Shown here piece by piece: positions 45,574-54,177 of a DNA stretch of 64,000 bases (positions are counted from its first letter, which is position 1; the number at the start of each line of letters is the position of its first letter). The notes beneath the pieces are model-generated. The model had not been told where the DNA came from and did not search any database. It was given only the letters and a program-made list of their open reading frames with translations. The position numbers were made by a program, and so were the translations under genes. The stretch comes from Exiguobacterium antarcticum DSM 14480 (GTDB taxonomy: Bacteria; Bacillota; Bacilli; Exiguobacteriales; Exiguobacteriaceae). The stretch spans positions 1,555,001 through 1,619,000 of the forward strand of contig NZ_JMKS01000003.1 in assembly GCF_000685865.1 (NCBI RefSeq), read 5' to 3'.

Positions 45574-46956
45574 TCAAAGTGATTGTGAACGGTTTGTTTG
45601 ATCCGCTTGCGGCGGATTGTTGCGTTTCCAAAACACATAGGCAATCGTCAAGAACAGTAACCATGGAACTCCGAATTTCAAGACGATTTGGAAATCCGTG
45701 AACCAGGTCGTGATGACGAGGGCAAACAGCAGGATGGCCCCGAGTGCCGTCAAGTACGGATAGCCCATCATGCGGACCGGCAGTTTCCGTCCACCGTCCC
45801 GTTCCCAGGCTTTCCGGAAATAGAGGTGGGAGATGAAAATCATGAACCAGGTGAAGATTGCCCCGAACATCGAAATCCCCATCATGAACGGATAAGAGAC
45901 ACTCGACTGGCTGCTGATGACAGCGGCAAGGAAAATCCCGAGCGTCGAGACGGCAAGTGCAAACAAGGGAACACCTTTCGTATTCAATCGGCTGAAAATC
46001 CGCGGTGCGTACGTTGCTTTCGACAACGAGTACATCATACGCGTCGACGCATACAACTGACTGTTCATCGCGGATAAGGCAGCCGTCAGGATGATGAAGT
46101 TCATGATGCCGGCAGCACCGGGAATCGATAACATCTCCATCACTTTGACGAACGGGCTTTGATCGACACCGCCCGCCTGTTGCCACGGCACGATCATCAA
46201 CATCAAGGCAATCGTGATGACATAAAATGTCGATAAGCGGAAGACGGTGGCCTTCAGTGCTTTTGGCACCGCGACATCCGGATCTTTCGCTTCACCGGCC
46301 GTGACGGCAATCAGTTCCGTCCCGAGAAAACTAAATAACGAGATGAAGACGGCAATCCAGAGACCGGAAAAACCAAACGGCAGGAAGCCACCGTCATTCG
46401 TAAAGTTTTGCGTACCGATGTCCGGAGAGTTACTCCCGAAGACCAGGTATGCGCCGAGAATCATGAACATTAAAATCGCACTGATTTTAATGACGGAGAA
46501 CCAGTATTCAAATGTCGCAAACGTATTGACGGTCGTTGCGTTGATATAAATCAAGGCAATCGCAAAGACAAAAATCCAGATGTAACCGGGAACGTCCGGA
46601 AACCAGTATTTCATGTAGATGGCGATGGCGCTGACTTCGACACCGATTGCAAGAACGTTCGCGACCCAGTAAGAATAGCGGACAAGAAATCCAGCGTATG
46701 GACTGATGTATTGTTCGGCAATCGTTCCGAATGAGCCGGACGTCGGGTGGGCGACGGTCATTTCCGCGAGGCAACCCATCAAGAGCAGGACGATGAAGGC
46801 ACCGATCGCGTAACTGACGAGGACACTTGGTCCGGCGAGACTGATGGCGAGACCGCTCCCGAGAAAAAGTCCCGTTCCGATCGCGCAACCCATCGCAATC
46901 ATTGTTAATTGGCGTGTTTTTAAGTCACGCCGTAGTTCAGTAGGGTGTTCTTTCAT
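45574..46956 (-). CDS. Amino acid permease (APC family), probably for tryptophan or kynurenine
   Basis: Twelve-helix transporter of 460 residues in the amino acid-polyamine-organocation family. The first helix carries the glycine-rich motif MGCAIGTGLFLGSGLAIS, and FISLFSFLGTELIAVTAGEAKDP follows in the position seen in aromatic and GABA permeases. It is placed between kynU and kynA, 9 bases from kynU, so import of tryptophan or a kynurenine-type compound is the most likely role; this is inferred from context. Confidence 0.87.
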   Translation of the reverse strand: MKEHPTELRRDLKTRQLTMIAMGCAIGTGLFLGSGLAISLAGPSVLVSYAIGAFIVLLLMGCLAEMTVAHPTSGSFGTIAEQYISPYAGFLVRYSYWVANVLAIGVEVSAIAIYMKYWFPDVPGYIWIFVFAIALIYINATTVNTFATFEYWFSVIKISAILMFMILGAYLVFGSNSPDIGTQNFTNDGGFLPFGFSGLWIAVFISLFSFLGTELIAVTAGEAKDPDVAVPKALKATVFRLSTFYVITIALMLMIVPWQQAGGVDQSPFVKVMEMLSIPGAAGIMNFIILTAALSAMNSQLYASTRMMYSLSKATYAPRIFSRLNTKGVPLFALAVSTLGIFLAAVISSQSSVSYPFMMGISMFGAIFTWFMIFISHLYFRKAWERDGGRKLPVRMMGYPYLTALGAILLFALVITTWFTDFQIVLKFGVPWLLFLTIAYVFWKRNNPPQADQTNRSQSL

Positions 46957-46965
46957 AATTCCTCC

Positions 46966-48243
46966 TTACGCGACGACTTCGCGTTCGTTCTTAAACTGTT
47001 CATATTGTTTTTCGTCCATGATCGTTTTCAAAATCGAGACGACCTCATAGACATCTTCAAAGCTATTATACAAGGCAACAGGGGCCAGCCGGACAATATT
47101 CGGTGCCCGGAAATCAGGAATGACGTGATGCGCCTTCAATGCTTTACAGATCCGTGCCGCTTCCGGATGTTCGAGACTCAAGTGAGCACCACGTCGTTTG
47201 TCGTCACGCGGGTTCCCGATTACAAAGCCGTACGGCGTCAATTCCTGATCGACGAGCGTCATCATGTAGTCCGTCAGTGCCAATGACTTTGTCCGGACTG
47301 CGTCGATCCCGACTTCTGCAAACAGCTCGAGTGCACCGATTTGCGGGGCGAGGCTCAAGACGTGCGGCGTTCCGATCTGGAAGGCACCGGCGTTTTCGGC
47401 AGGAGTCATCGTATGATCCATATCAAACTGTTTATCTTTACGGGAGCCGAACCAGCCGGTCAGACCCGGCAACGTGCCGAAATGCCGTTCGTGGACAAAC
47501 AGTCCGCCGACCGTTCCCGGACCGCCATTTAAATGTTTGTAGTTGCACCAGTAGGCAAAGTCGACGCCCCAGTCATGAAAGGCATGCGGAATCGCACCGA
47601 CGGAATGACAGCCGTCAAAGCCGATCAAGATACCGCGGGCATGGGCTTCCCGTGTCAGACGTTCCATATCTAAAATCTGACCACTCCGGTACAGGACGGT
47701 CGGTAAGACAATCAACGCGATCTCCTCCGTCATCGCGGCAATGATATCCGCTTCATCGAGAAACCGTCCGTCACGACTCTCGACTTGGACGAGATGTTCT
47801 GCCGGATCGAGTCCGCGCAACCGCAGCTGACTTTGAAGCGCATAAATGTCAGACGGGAATGTTAAGCTGTCGGCTAAAATCTTTGTCCGTTGTCCGGATG
47901 GGGCAAAAAACGTTGCTACGAGTTGATGCAGATTGACCGTCGTCGAACCGGTCACCATGACTTCATCCGCACTTCCGCCAACGAGGGGTGCGTTTAAGGC
48001 AGCCAGTTTTTCAGACAGTTCAAACCACGGATGGCGTCCTTTCATCCATCCGTCAATCCCGAGTTCGCGCCAATCGGCGAGTGATTCGAGCAACGTGGTT
48101 TCCGCCCGTTTCGATAACAGCCCAAGTGAGTTGCCGTCCATGTAAATCGAGCCTTCCTGGAGATAAAATTCGTCCCGGTAAGGGGCCAGTCGATCCTGTT
48201 CGTCTCGTTCGATTGCTTCCGCACGCTTAGCGGTCAATGGCAT
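46966..48243 (-). CDS. kynU: Kynureninase
   Basis: PLP enzyme that cleaves kynurenine to anthranilate and alanine. The 425 residues have [13 protein letters not shown] near the N-terminus, [21 protein letters not shown] (PLP aspartate) and [17 protein letters not shown] with the PLP lysine. It is the first gene of the kyn operon; the ATG at 48243 follows GAGGAGGAAC. A palindrome near 48301 lies in the divergent promoter region shared with a TetR regulator. Anthranilate could be reused for tryptophan synthesis or excreted. Confidence 0.95.
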   Translation of the reverse strand: MPLTAKRAEAIERDEQDRLAPYRDEFYLQEGSIYMDGNSLGLLSKRAETTLLESLADWRELGIDGWMKGRHPWFELSEKLAALNAPLVGGSADEVMVTGSTTVNLHQLVATFFAPSGQRTKILADSLTFPSDIYALQSQLRLRGLDPAEHLVQVESRDGRFLDEADIIAAMTEEIALIVLPTVLYRSGQILDMERLTREAHARGILIGFDGCHSVGAIPHAFHDWGVDFAYWCNYKHLNGGPGTVGGLFVHERHFGTLPGLTGWFGSRKDKQFDMDHTMTPAENAGAFQIGTPHVLSLAPQIGALELFAEVGIDAVRTKSLALTDYMMTLVDQELTPYGFVIGNPRDDKRRGAHLSLEHPEAARICKALKAHHVIPDFRAPNIVRLAPVALYNSFEDVYEVVSILKTIMDEKQYEQFKNEREVVA

Positions 48244-48300
48244 GTCCGTTCCTCCTCAAAATGAATCCGTAATCAATTTTGACAAAAGCGTAGCAAACAA

Positions 48301-48317
48301 ATTGACATTGTGTCAAT
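48301..48317. promoter_or_regulatory. TetR-type operator between kynU and its regulator
   Basis: ATTGACA-TTG-TGTCAAT is a perfect 7-bp inverted repeat with a 3-base spacer. It contains the -35 hexamers in both directions: TTGACA (48302-48307) with GATAGA (48325-48330) for the regulator, spacer 17, and TTGACA on the minus strand for kynU. Confidence 0.65.
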
Positions 48318-48354
48318 ATTATCGGATAGAGAAGCAGGAGAGGTGGGGAAAATC

Positions 48355-48978
48355 ATGAAATCAGACGACATGAAAATCGATAAACGGCATCTTCGGACAA
48401 TCCGGACACGGGAAAAACTGTTGGTGGCAGCCCGGGAAGTTTTTCTCGAAAACGACTTTCAAACGACGACGATTTCACAAATCATCAAGCGGGCAGGTGT
48501 CGGCTACGGGACGGCATACGTTCACTTTGAAGGAAAAGATGAACTGTTAATCGTCCTGATGGAAGACGTCATGGATCGTTTTCATCAAGTGGCGGAACAA
48601 CCGTTTGAGCCAGGAACAGCTGAAGAAGCTAAAAAACAAATCGAGCAACAGGCGACGGCTTTCCTGCGGCTCGCCGAACAAGAACGGGAGATGCTCCGAA
48701 TCGTCGAACAGGCAATCGGCGTGTCGTATATCATCCGGGCCAAGTGGAAACAAATCCGCGAACGCTTCATTGAACGGATCAGCCGCGACGTCCGCTATGC
48801 GCAGGGCAGTGGACTCGCCCGTTCGGACCTCAATCCGACACTCGTTGCACGCGGCTGGTTTTTTGCAAACGAAATGTATCTGTTCGAAGTGATCCGGGAA
48901 GAGACGACAGCGTCGATTGAAGAAATCGCGAAAACCTTGACGGCGGTCTATACGACCGGACTGTACGAACACGATTAA
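48355..48978 (+). CDS. TetR family regulator of the kyn operon
   Basis: A 207-residue DNA-binding protein with the TetR helix-turn-helix (TTISQIIKRAGVGYGTAYVHFEGKDELLIVLMED, about 38-70) and a helical ligand-binding part. It is divergent from kynU with a palindrome between them, so it probably represses the kyn operon in response to tryptophan or kynurenine. I chose ATG 48355 with AGGAGAGGTGGGG in front; the longer frame (48310) would begin inside the operator. Confidence 0.85.
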   Translation: MKSDDMKIDKRHLRTIRTREKLLVAAREVFLENDFQTTTISQIIKRAGVGYGTAYVHFEGKDELLIVLMEDVMDRFHQVAEQPFEPGTAEEAKKQIEQQATAFLRLAEQEREMLRIVEQAIGVSYIIRAKWKQIRERFIERISRDVRYAQGSGLARSDLNPTLVARGWFFANEMYLFEVIREETTASIEEIAKTLTAVYTTGLYEHD

Positions 48979-49023
48979 AGCCGCTTGTTCCCGGGAATCC
49001 TTTAGGGGAAGGGAGCGATAAGC

Positions 49024-49476
49024 ATGGCATTTGATTACGATTTAGATTTTGAGACGACGGATTTTCGGAAAGAACCGGAAAAGTACCGCGTCGGACGGGG
49101 GGAGCAGGGCGTCCTGCTCGTTGAACCGTATAAAGGAGAAATTTTGCCGCACTGGCGATTCAAGACGCCGGAAATCGCAACGGAATCTTCTGAAAAAATC
49201 TATCAGATGTATTTGGATTACAAAGAAGCCGGAGACTTCGTCGGGATGGACATGGCGCGGAAATTTATTCAGATGGGACACACACGGGCACGCCGGTACA
49301 CGAATTACAAAGGCGGACGGAAATATAAAAACAAAGAGACGGGCGAGTTGAACGAGCGGAAAATCGATCCGGAAAAAGCGAAGTCGGCTGAAATTTTCCG
49401 AGAAAAATGGAATCTGATCCGGGCGGATGAAGAGTATTTAACATTAAAAAAGGCGCATCAAAAACAATATGGCTAA
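49024..49476 (+). CDS. DUF4385 family protein
   Basis: A 150-residue soluble protein of the DUF4385 type. Its sequence shows the family hallmarks FDYDLDFETTDFRKEPEKYRVGRGEQGVL (in part), LPHWRFKTPEIA and MGHTRARRYTNYKGGRKY. Function is unknown. It is rich in charged residues and aromatic side chains, without membrane segments. GGGAAGGGAG provides the ribosome site. It is 36 bases upstream of the DM13 protein gene. Confidence 0.85.
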   Translation: MAFDYDLDFETTDFRKEPEKYRVGRGEQGVLLVEPYKGEILPHWRFKTPEIATESSEKIYQMYLDYKEAGDFVGMDMARKFIQMGHTRARRYTNYKGGRKYKNKETGELNERKIDPEKAKSAEIFREKWNLIRADEEYLTLKKAHQKQYG

Positions 49477-49512
49477 ACGAACGGTCAGGAGTTCTACAAG
49501 CGGAGGAATGGA

Positions 49513-50058
49513 GTGGAGACGGTGCGAAACGGATCAAAAATCATATTGGCAATTGTGGTCGTCGGTGTACTGGCGTTGAGTTGGTGGCTCGTATCGCCGC
49601 TGTTCTTGCATCAAGCCGTGGATGAGAAATTGCCTCCCGCTTCTTCGACGGTAGAACAAGAAGATGAGACAACAGCATCCGAGACGGACCAGTCGGAACC
49701 TACAACACCGGCTCCCGAAGAAGCACAGGCTGACTTCTACGGAACGTTTGTGGACGGTGAAAAAAATTATCAAACGTCAGGAAAGATTAAAACGGTAACG
49801 GCAGACGACGATGTGTTATATCTGCGATTCGAAGATTTTCAAACGATGAACGGACCGGACTTGTTTGTTTACTTGGTGGAGCCAGGCAAAGAAACGGCAG
49901 ACGGGATCCGCCTCGGGGCGCTAAAAGGGAATCAGGGAGACCAAAACTACGTCCTCCCGAAAGAAGTGGATTTGACGCAACATAGCCGTGTCGTCATCTG
50001 GTGTCGCGCCTTTGATGCTGATTTTGGAACGGGTGAATTAAAAGCAACAAGTGAATAA
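49513..50058 (+). CDS. DM13 domain protein, membrane-anchored
   Basis: A 181-residue protein with an N-terminal signal-anchor helix (ILAIVVVGVLALSWWLVSPLF, in part), a threonine- and glutamate-rich linker (50-80), and a DM13 domain (84-181): FYGTFVDGEKNYQTSGKIK, FQTMNGPDLFVYL, and VVIWCRAFDADFGTGEL with the conserved cysteine. DM13 domains are thought to take part in extracellular redox reactions. GTG 49513 is supported by GGAGGA. A strong terminator follows. Confidence 0.85.
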   Translation: METVRNGSKIILAIVVVGVLALSWWLVSPLFLHQAVDEKLPPASSTVEQEDETTASETDQSEPTTPAPEEAQADFYGTFVDGEKNYQTSGKIKTVTADDDVLYLRFEDFQTMNGPDLFVYLVEPGKETADGIRLGALKGNQGDQNYVLPKEVDLTQHSRVVIWCRAFDADFGTGELKATSE

Positions 50059-50061
50059 AAA

Positions 50062-50106
50062 CAGCAACTCGCTTCCGGATGTGATATCGGAAGCGAGTTG
50101 CTTTTT
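50062..50106. terminator. Bidirectional terminator
   Basis: AGCAACTCGCTTCC pairs perfectly with GGAAGCGAGTTGCT across a 12-base loop, followed by TTTTT. Confidence 0.9.
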
Positions 50107-50114
50107 GTCTGGTA

Positions 50115-51311
50115 TTAAGACGTTTGTTCGATTTTTTTGATCAGCCGGGACTGACGGCGTTGCCAGATGACAGAACCAATCAAGGTCACAGCGAGGAAAA
50201 CAAGTCCGAGTACGAACGGATAGAGAATGTTGACGTCATATAACAATCCGGCAAGTGTCGGACCGAGGACGTTTCCGATACTCATGTAGGCATTGTTCAT
50301 GCCCATCGCAAAACCTTGTTCGTTTCCGGCGAGCTTGGAAATCATCGTGTTCAAGACCGGACGTAGGATGGATGTCGCAAGGAAAATGACGAGTGTGACG
50401 GCAAAGAATCCACCGTAGCTCGCTGTCAGTAACGACAACAAGAAACCGAGTGTCGCAATCAACAGGAAGATGTTCAAGACTTTTCCTTCGCCGAGATTGC
50501 GCGACAACTTGTCGACGACGAAAATTTGGGCGATGACACTGATGATTCCGGTCGACGTCACCATGATGGCGATGTCTTTTGGAGACGCCCCAAACTGATT
50601 GTCGACGAACAGACCGAGGACAGACTCATAGGCCATCAACCCAAAACTCATGACAAGCGTGATGACGAGCGGGACGAAGTAGGGTTTATGGAACGACGCG
50701 CCGAGTTTGCTCCACATCGAACCTTCATCCGGTGCCATCGCCGTTGCGTCATGGACGTCACTTTCTTGAAGCAACAGAACGCTGAACAAAACAGCAAGTA
50801 ACGAGACGAGTGCTGAGATGAGCAGTGGCAATTTCAAATCGAATTCAGCAAGAAAACCGCCGATTCCGGGACCGATGACGATTCCGAGTGACATCGCTGC
50901 AGAGACATAACTATTCCCTTTTGCGCGCTGATCCATCGTCGTGATGTCCGCGACGTAAGCAAAGATCGCTGGAATCAATAATGCCGCACCGACACCACCG
51001 ATTGCCCGCGATATATAGAGAATCGTGACGGAATTCGAGAAGTAAAAGACGAACATCGATAACGTCAGCCCAATCAAACCATAAATGATCATCTTCCGGC
51101 GACCGTATTGATCCGCCCATTTTCCGGCGACGGGTGACATGATGAGCTGTGCTCCGGCAAATATGGCAATCATCAGACCGGCAGCGGTTCCGCCTTGACC
51201 GATTGAAGCTAAATAAGCGGGCAGAATCGGAATGATGATCCCGAAGCTCCCGACGGCGATGAACATATTGATCATCAGGACCGTTAATTTTTTACGTTGA
51301 TCCGCTTGCAA
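50115..51311 (-). CDS. MFS multidrug exporter (NorA/Bmr type)
   Basis: Twelve-helix major facilitator of 398 residues. The loop 2-3 motif GKWADQYGRRKMI and the antiporter motif C in SLGIVIGPGIGGFLAE mark a drug:proton antiporter of the 12-helix group related to NorA. It starts with TTG at 51311 after GAAGGGA; ATG codons lie further inside. A minus-strand promoter TTGACA (51391-51396) with TAAGAT (51367-51372), spacer 18, is present. Substrate range cannot be told. Confidence 0.88.
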   Translation of the reverse strand: MQADQRKKLTVLMINMFIAVGSFGIIIPILPAYLASIGQGGTAAGLMIAIFAGAQLIMSPVAGKWADQYGRRKMIIYGLIGLTLSMFVFYFSNSVTILYISRAIGGVGAALLIPAIFAYVADITTMDQRAKGNSYVSAAMSLGIVIGPGIGGFLAEFDLKLPLLISALVSLLAVLFSVLLLQESDVHDATAMAPDEGSMWSKLGASFHKPYFVPLVITLVMSFGLMAYESVLGLFVDNQFGASPKDIAIMVTSTGIISVIAQIFVVDKLSRNLGEGKVLNIFLLIATLGFLLSLLTASYGGFFAVTLVIFLATSILRPVLNTMISKLAGNEQGFAMGMNNAYMSIGNVLGPTLAGLLYDVNILYPFVLGLVFLAVTLIGSVIWQRRQSRLIKKIEQTS

Positions 51312-51366
51312 GGGGATCCCTTCTTTCTGGACGCTACTGTCAGCGTTTAGTGTATGTACCTTTACT

Positions 51367-51396
51367 ATCTTAGTTTCAAGGGAAAGACCGTGTCAA
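51367..51396 (-). promoter_or_regulatory. Promoter of the MFS gene
   Basis: On the minus strand TTGACA and TAAGAT, 18 bases apart. The long spacer resembles promoters that need an activator. Confidence 0.45.
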
Positions 51397-51505
51397 TTTA
51401 GAGCGTTGAAAAAGCTTAAAACAGACAAACGATGATTTAAAGTAAAAAGGAGTGATTCTGAACTGCTCCCACAAAAAAGGTTACAGTTTTTCGATTTGTC
51501 TGACT

Positions 51506-51595
51506 CACGCCCCATGCTTCACTTCGTAGTCTAGGTTTGTCTGTGTCCATCCGCCAGTTCTCTTATTTTTGCTAACAGACTCATCAATTAAATGA
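51506..51595 (-). other. Peptide-like fragment in the arc upstream region
   Basis: On the minus strand, a frame of about 27 codons (SKNKRTGGWTQTNLDYEVKH and flanks) ends in a stop. It has no start codon with a ribosome site. It may be a gene or element remnant, or chance. Apart from this, 51400-51630 contains no gene that I can support. Confidence 0.25.
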
Positions 51596-51630
51596 AGGAT
51601 TACATATTTTTGAAAAAAAAAAGAATCGTT

Positions 51631-51649
51631 CATGCAAAAACAATGCAAG
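51631..51649 (+). promoter_or_regulatory. ARG box-like site, distal
   Basis: CATGCAAAAACAATGCAAG resembles the Bacillus ARG box CATGAATAAAAATGCAAG, bound by AhrC/ArgR. Confidence 0.45.
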
Positions 51650-51704
51650 GATTCGGGGTGCAATTGGGGAGCGACCAGAATGTTATTGCATGGGGATACG
51701 TTCA

Positions 51705-51722
51705 CTTGCATAAAAGTTCTGG
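51705..51722 (+). promoter_or_regulatory. ARG box-like site, proximal
   Basis: CTTGCATAAAAGTTCTGG partly matches the inverted ARG box. The outer GACCAGAA (51673-51680) and TTCTGGTC (51717-51724) form a separate inverted repeat around the region. Confidence 0.35.
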
Positions 51723-51729
51723 TCATATG

Positions 51730-51743
51730 TGTAAACGCTTACA
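51730..51743 (+). promoter_or_regulatory. Catabolite-responsive element (CRE)
   Basis: TGTAAACGCTTACA is a perfect palindrome matching the CcpA consensus TGWAANCGNTNWCA. It lies about 90 bases before arcA and overlaps a possible -10 TACATA (51740-51745), so glucose repression of the arc operon is likely. Confidence 0.85.
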
Positions 51744-51834
51744 TAGTTAGGGACGGAAGCCCGCTGCATATGCTCAACAGTGAGCATAAACTAAGGGTGT
51801 AAGCAGGAATGATATCCCTAAAGGAGGATTCATC

Positions 51835-53103
51835 ATGACACAATCACTAGATGGACATGAACGGACGACTGGGGCGATACGAAATTTACCAATCCACGTC
51901 ACGTCCGAGATCGGTGAATTGAAGACGGTACTCTTGAAACGGCCGGGCCGGGAGCTCGAGAACTTGACACCAGACCATCTCGGTCGTCTGCTGTTCGACG
52001 ATATCCCACACCTGCCCGTCATCCAAAAGGAGCACGACTATTTTGCCGCTGTCCTGAGAAACAGAGGAATCGAGGTGCTCTACCTCGAGAAGCTGATGGA
52101 GGAGGTACTCGCGATTCCTCACTTGCGGGAACAGTTCGTCGCCAACGTCCTCGAGGAATCGAAGTCGAACATCAATGGATCGTACGAGAAGCTTCGCGAT
52201 TATCTGCTCAGCTTCGACAACGAGCAGCTCGTCGAGGCCGTCATGGCGGGTATCCGCAAGACGGAAATTCCGCACAGCAAGCGGACGCACCTGCATGAGA
52301 TGATCGAGGACACATATCCGTTCTATCTCGATCCGATGCCGAACCTCTATTTCACGCGTGATCCAGCAGCTGCGATCGGCGACGGCCTGACGATCAACCG
52401 GATGAAGGAACCGGCGCGGCGGCGTGAATCACTCTTCATGCACTATATCATCACATATCACCCCCGCTTCGCGAAGCATGACATCCCGGTCTGGTCGGAC
52501 CGTGAATACCGCTTCTCGATGGAAGGGGGCGACGAACTCGTTCTGTCGAAAGAAGTGCTCGCAATCGGTATCTCGGAACGGACGACGGCACAAGGGATCG
52601 AACGGCTCGCACGCAACCTGTTCGAGCGGAGCGAGTTCAAGAAGGTCATCGCGATTGAAATTCCGAAATCCCGCGCATTTATGCATCTCGACACCGTCTT
52701 CACGATGGTTGACTACGACAAGTTCACGATCCATTCGGCGATACAGGGATCGGGCGGGCAGATGAACATCTTTGAGCTGACGCGCGGTGCGGACGACATT
52801 ACGATCACGAAACGGACCGACCTGCTCGAGACGTTGAAGGAAGCGCTCCATCTCGACCACCTTGTCCTCATCCCGTGCGGCGGAGGGGACGCGATCGCCT
52901 CGGCCCGCGAGCAGTGGAGCGACGGATCGAATACGCTCGCAATCGCACCGGGCGTCGTCGTCACGTACGACCGAAACTACGTCTCGAACGAGCTGCTACG
53001 GTCACACGGAATCGAAGTAATCGAGATTGGGTCGAGCGAACTGTCACGTGGACGAGGTGGTCCGCGGTGTATGAGTTGTCCGTTGGTACGAGAAGATATC
53101 TAA
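51835..53103 (+). CDS. arcA: Arginine deiminase
   Basis: Converts arginine to citrulline and ammonia, the first step of the ADI pathway. The 422 residues have the conserved [40 protein letters not shown] and the catalytic cysteine in [15 protein letters not shown] near the C-terminus. The long N-terminal extension of about 15 residues is slightly unusual. AAAGGAGG at 51821 sets the start. The third-position base use is clearly GC-richer (GAG and CTC codons) than in nearby genes. Regulated by CRE and ARG box-like sites upstream. Confidence 0.96.
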   Translation: MTQSLDGHERTTGAIRNLPIHVTSEIGELKTVLLKRPGRELENLTPDHLGRLLFDDIPHLPVIQKEHDYFAAVLRNRGIEVLYLEKLMEEVLAIPHLREQFVANVLEESKSNINGSYEKLRDYLLSFDNEQLVEAVMAGIRKTEIPHSKRTHLHEMIEDTYPFYLDPMPNLYFTRDPAAAIGDGLTINRMKEPARRRESLFMHYIITYHPRFAKHDIPVWSDREYRFSMEGGDELVLSKEVLAIGISERTTAQGIERLARNLFERSEFKKVIAIEIPKSRAFMHLDTVFTMVDYDKFTIHSAIQGSGGQMNIFELTRGADDITITKRTDLLETLKEALHLDHLVLIPCGGGDAIASAREQWSDGSNTLAIAPGVVVTYDRNYVSNELLRSHGIEVIEIGSSELSRGRGGPRCMSCPLVREDI

Positions 53104-53124
53104 AACCAAGAGGAGGAACCTATC

Positions 53125-54150
53125 ATGTCGAAAACAGCGCATATTGATCTCCGGAATCGTCACTTCCTTTCATTGAATGAGTTTACAGAAAGTGAGATCA
53201 ATTACCTGATTGATCTATCGGCAGAACTGAAACGGCAGAAACAGGAAGGCATTCCGCACCGTGTCCTTAGTGGTAAGAACATCGCGCTCTTGTTCGAGAA
53301 ACCGTCGACTCGGACGCGCTGCGCCTTCACAGTCGCTGCAATCGATCTCGGAATGCATCCGGAGTACCTCGGTAAGAACGACATCCAGTTCGGCAAGAAG
53401 GAATCGGTCCGTGACACGGCGATCGTCCTCGGCCGGATGTTCGACGGCATCCAGTATCGCGGCTTCAGCCACGCGACGGTCGAAGGTCTCGCGAAGGACG
53501 CAGGCATCCCGGTCTGGAACGGCTTGACCGACCTGTACCATCCGACGCAAATCCTCGCTGACTTCCTGACCGTCAAGGAACAGAGAGGGCATCTGAAAGG
53601 CATCAAGTTCGTCTATGTCGGTGACGGCCGGAATAATATGGGCAATACCCTTTTGATTGGCGGGGCGAAGGTCGGGATGGACATCCGGATCTGCGCGCCG
53701 GAATCGCTCTGGCCGGAACGCTCGATCATCGACTACGCGGAAGCGGTCGCTGCCGAGAACGGCGGACGGATCATGGTGACGGAAGACATCGACGCCGCCG
53801 TCGACGGGGCGGACGTCATCTATACGGACGTCTGGGTCTCGATGGGTGAAGAAGCTCAATTCGAGGAGCGGATCAAGCTGCTCACACCGTATCAGGTCGA
53901 TATGGAGATGATCCGCAAGACAGGCAACGACGATGTCGTCTTTCTCCACTGCCTGCCTGCCTTCCATGATCAGGAGACGGAGGTCGGGCGCGCCATCTTT
54001 GAGAAATACGGACTGCGCGAGATGGAGGTGACGGATGAGGTGTTCCAAAGCACGCATTCCTCCGTCTTCGATCAGGCAGAGAACCGGATGCATACGATCA
54101 AGGCCGTGATGGCGGCGACGATGACGGACTGCTCTGACATTTGGAACTGA
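53125..54150 (+). CDS. arcB: Ornithine carbamoyltransferase, catabolic
   Basis: Splits citrulline with phosphate into ornithine and carbamoyl phosphate. The 341 residues carry the carbamoyl phosphate motif [12 protein letters not shown] (STRTR), the HPTQ motif in [10 protein letters not shown], and HCLPAFHD with the conserved cysteine. It follows arcA by 21 bases with GAGGAGGAAC and is in the arc operon. It differs from anabolic ArgF only by context. Confidence 0.95.
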   Translation: MSKTAHIDLRNRHFLSLNEFTESEINYLIDLSAELKRQKQEGIPHRVLSGKNIALLFEKPSTRTRCAFTVAAIDLGMHPEYLGKNDIQFGKKESVRDTAIVLGRMFDGIQYRGFSHATVEGLAKDAGIPVWNGLTDLYHPTQILADFLTVKEQRGHLKGIKFVYVGDGRNNMGNTLLIGGAKVGMDIRICAPESLWPERSIIDYAEAVAAENGGRIMVTEDIDAAVDGADVIYTDVWVSMGEEAQFEERIKLLTPYQVDMEMIRKTGNDDVVFLHCLPAFHDQETEVGRAIFEKYGLREMEVTDEVFQSTHSSVFDQAENRMHTIKAVMAATMTDCSDIWN

Positions 54151-54177
54151 TTTCTCACACCAGAAAGGATGAGAGTT

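Noticed and set aside
45569-46186. 205-codon minus-strand frame inside the permease gene
   Set aside because: Out-of-frame shadow of the kyn permease, without a ribosome site.
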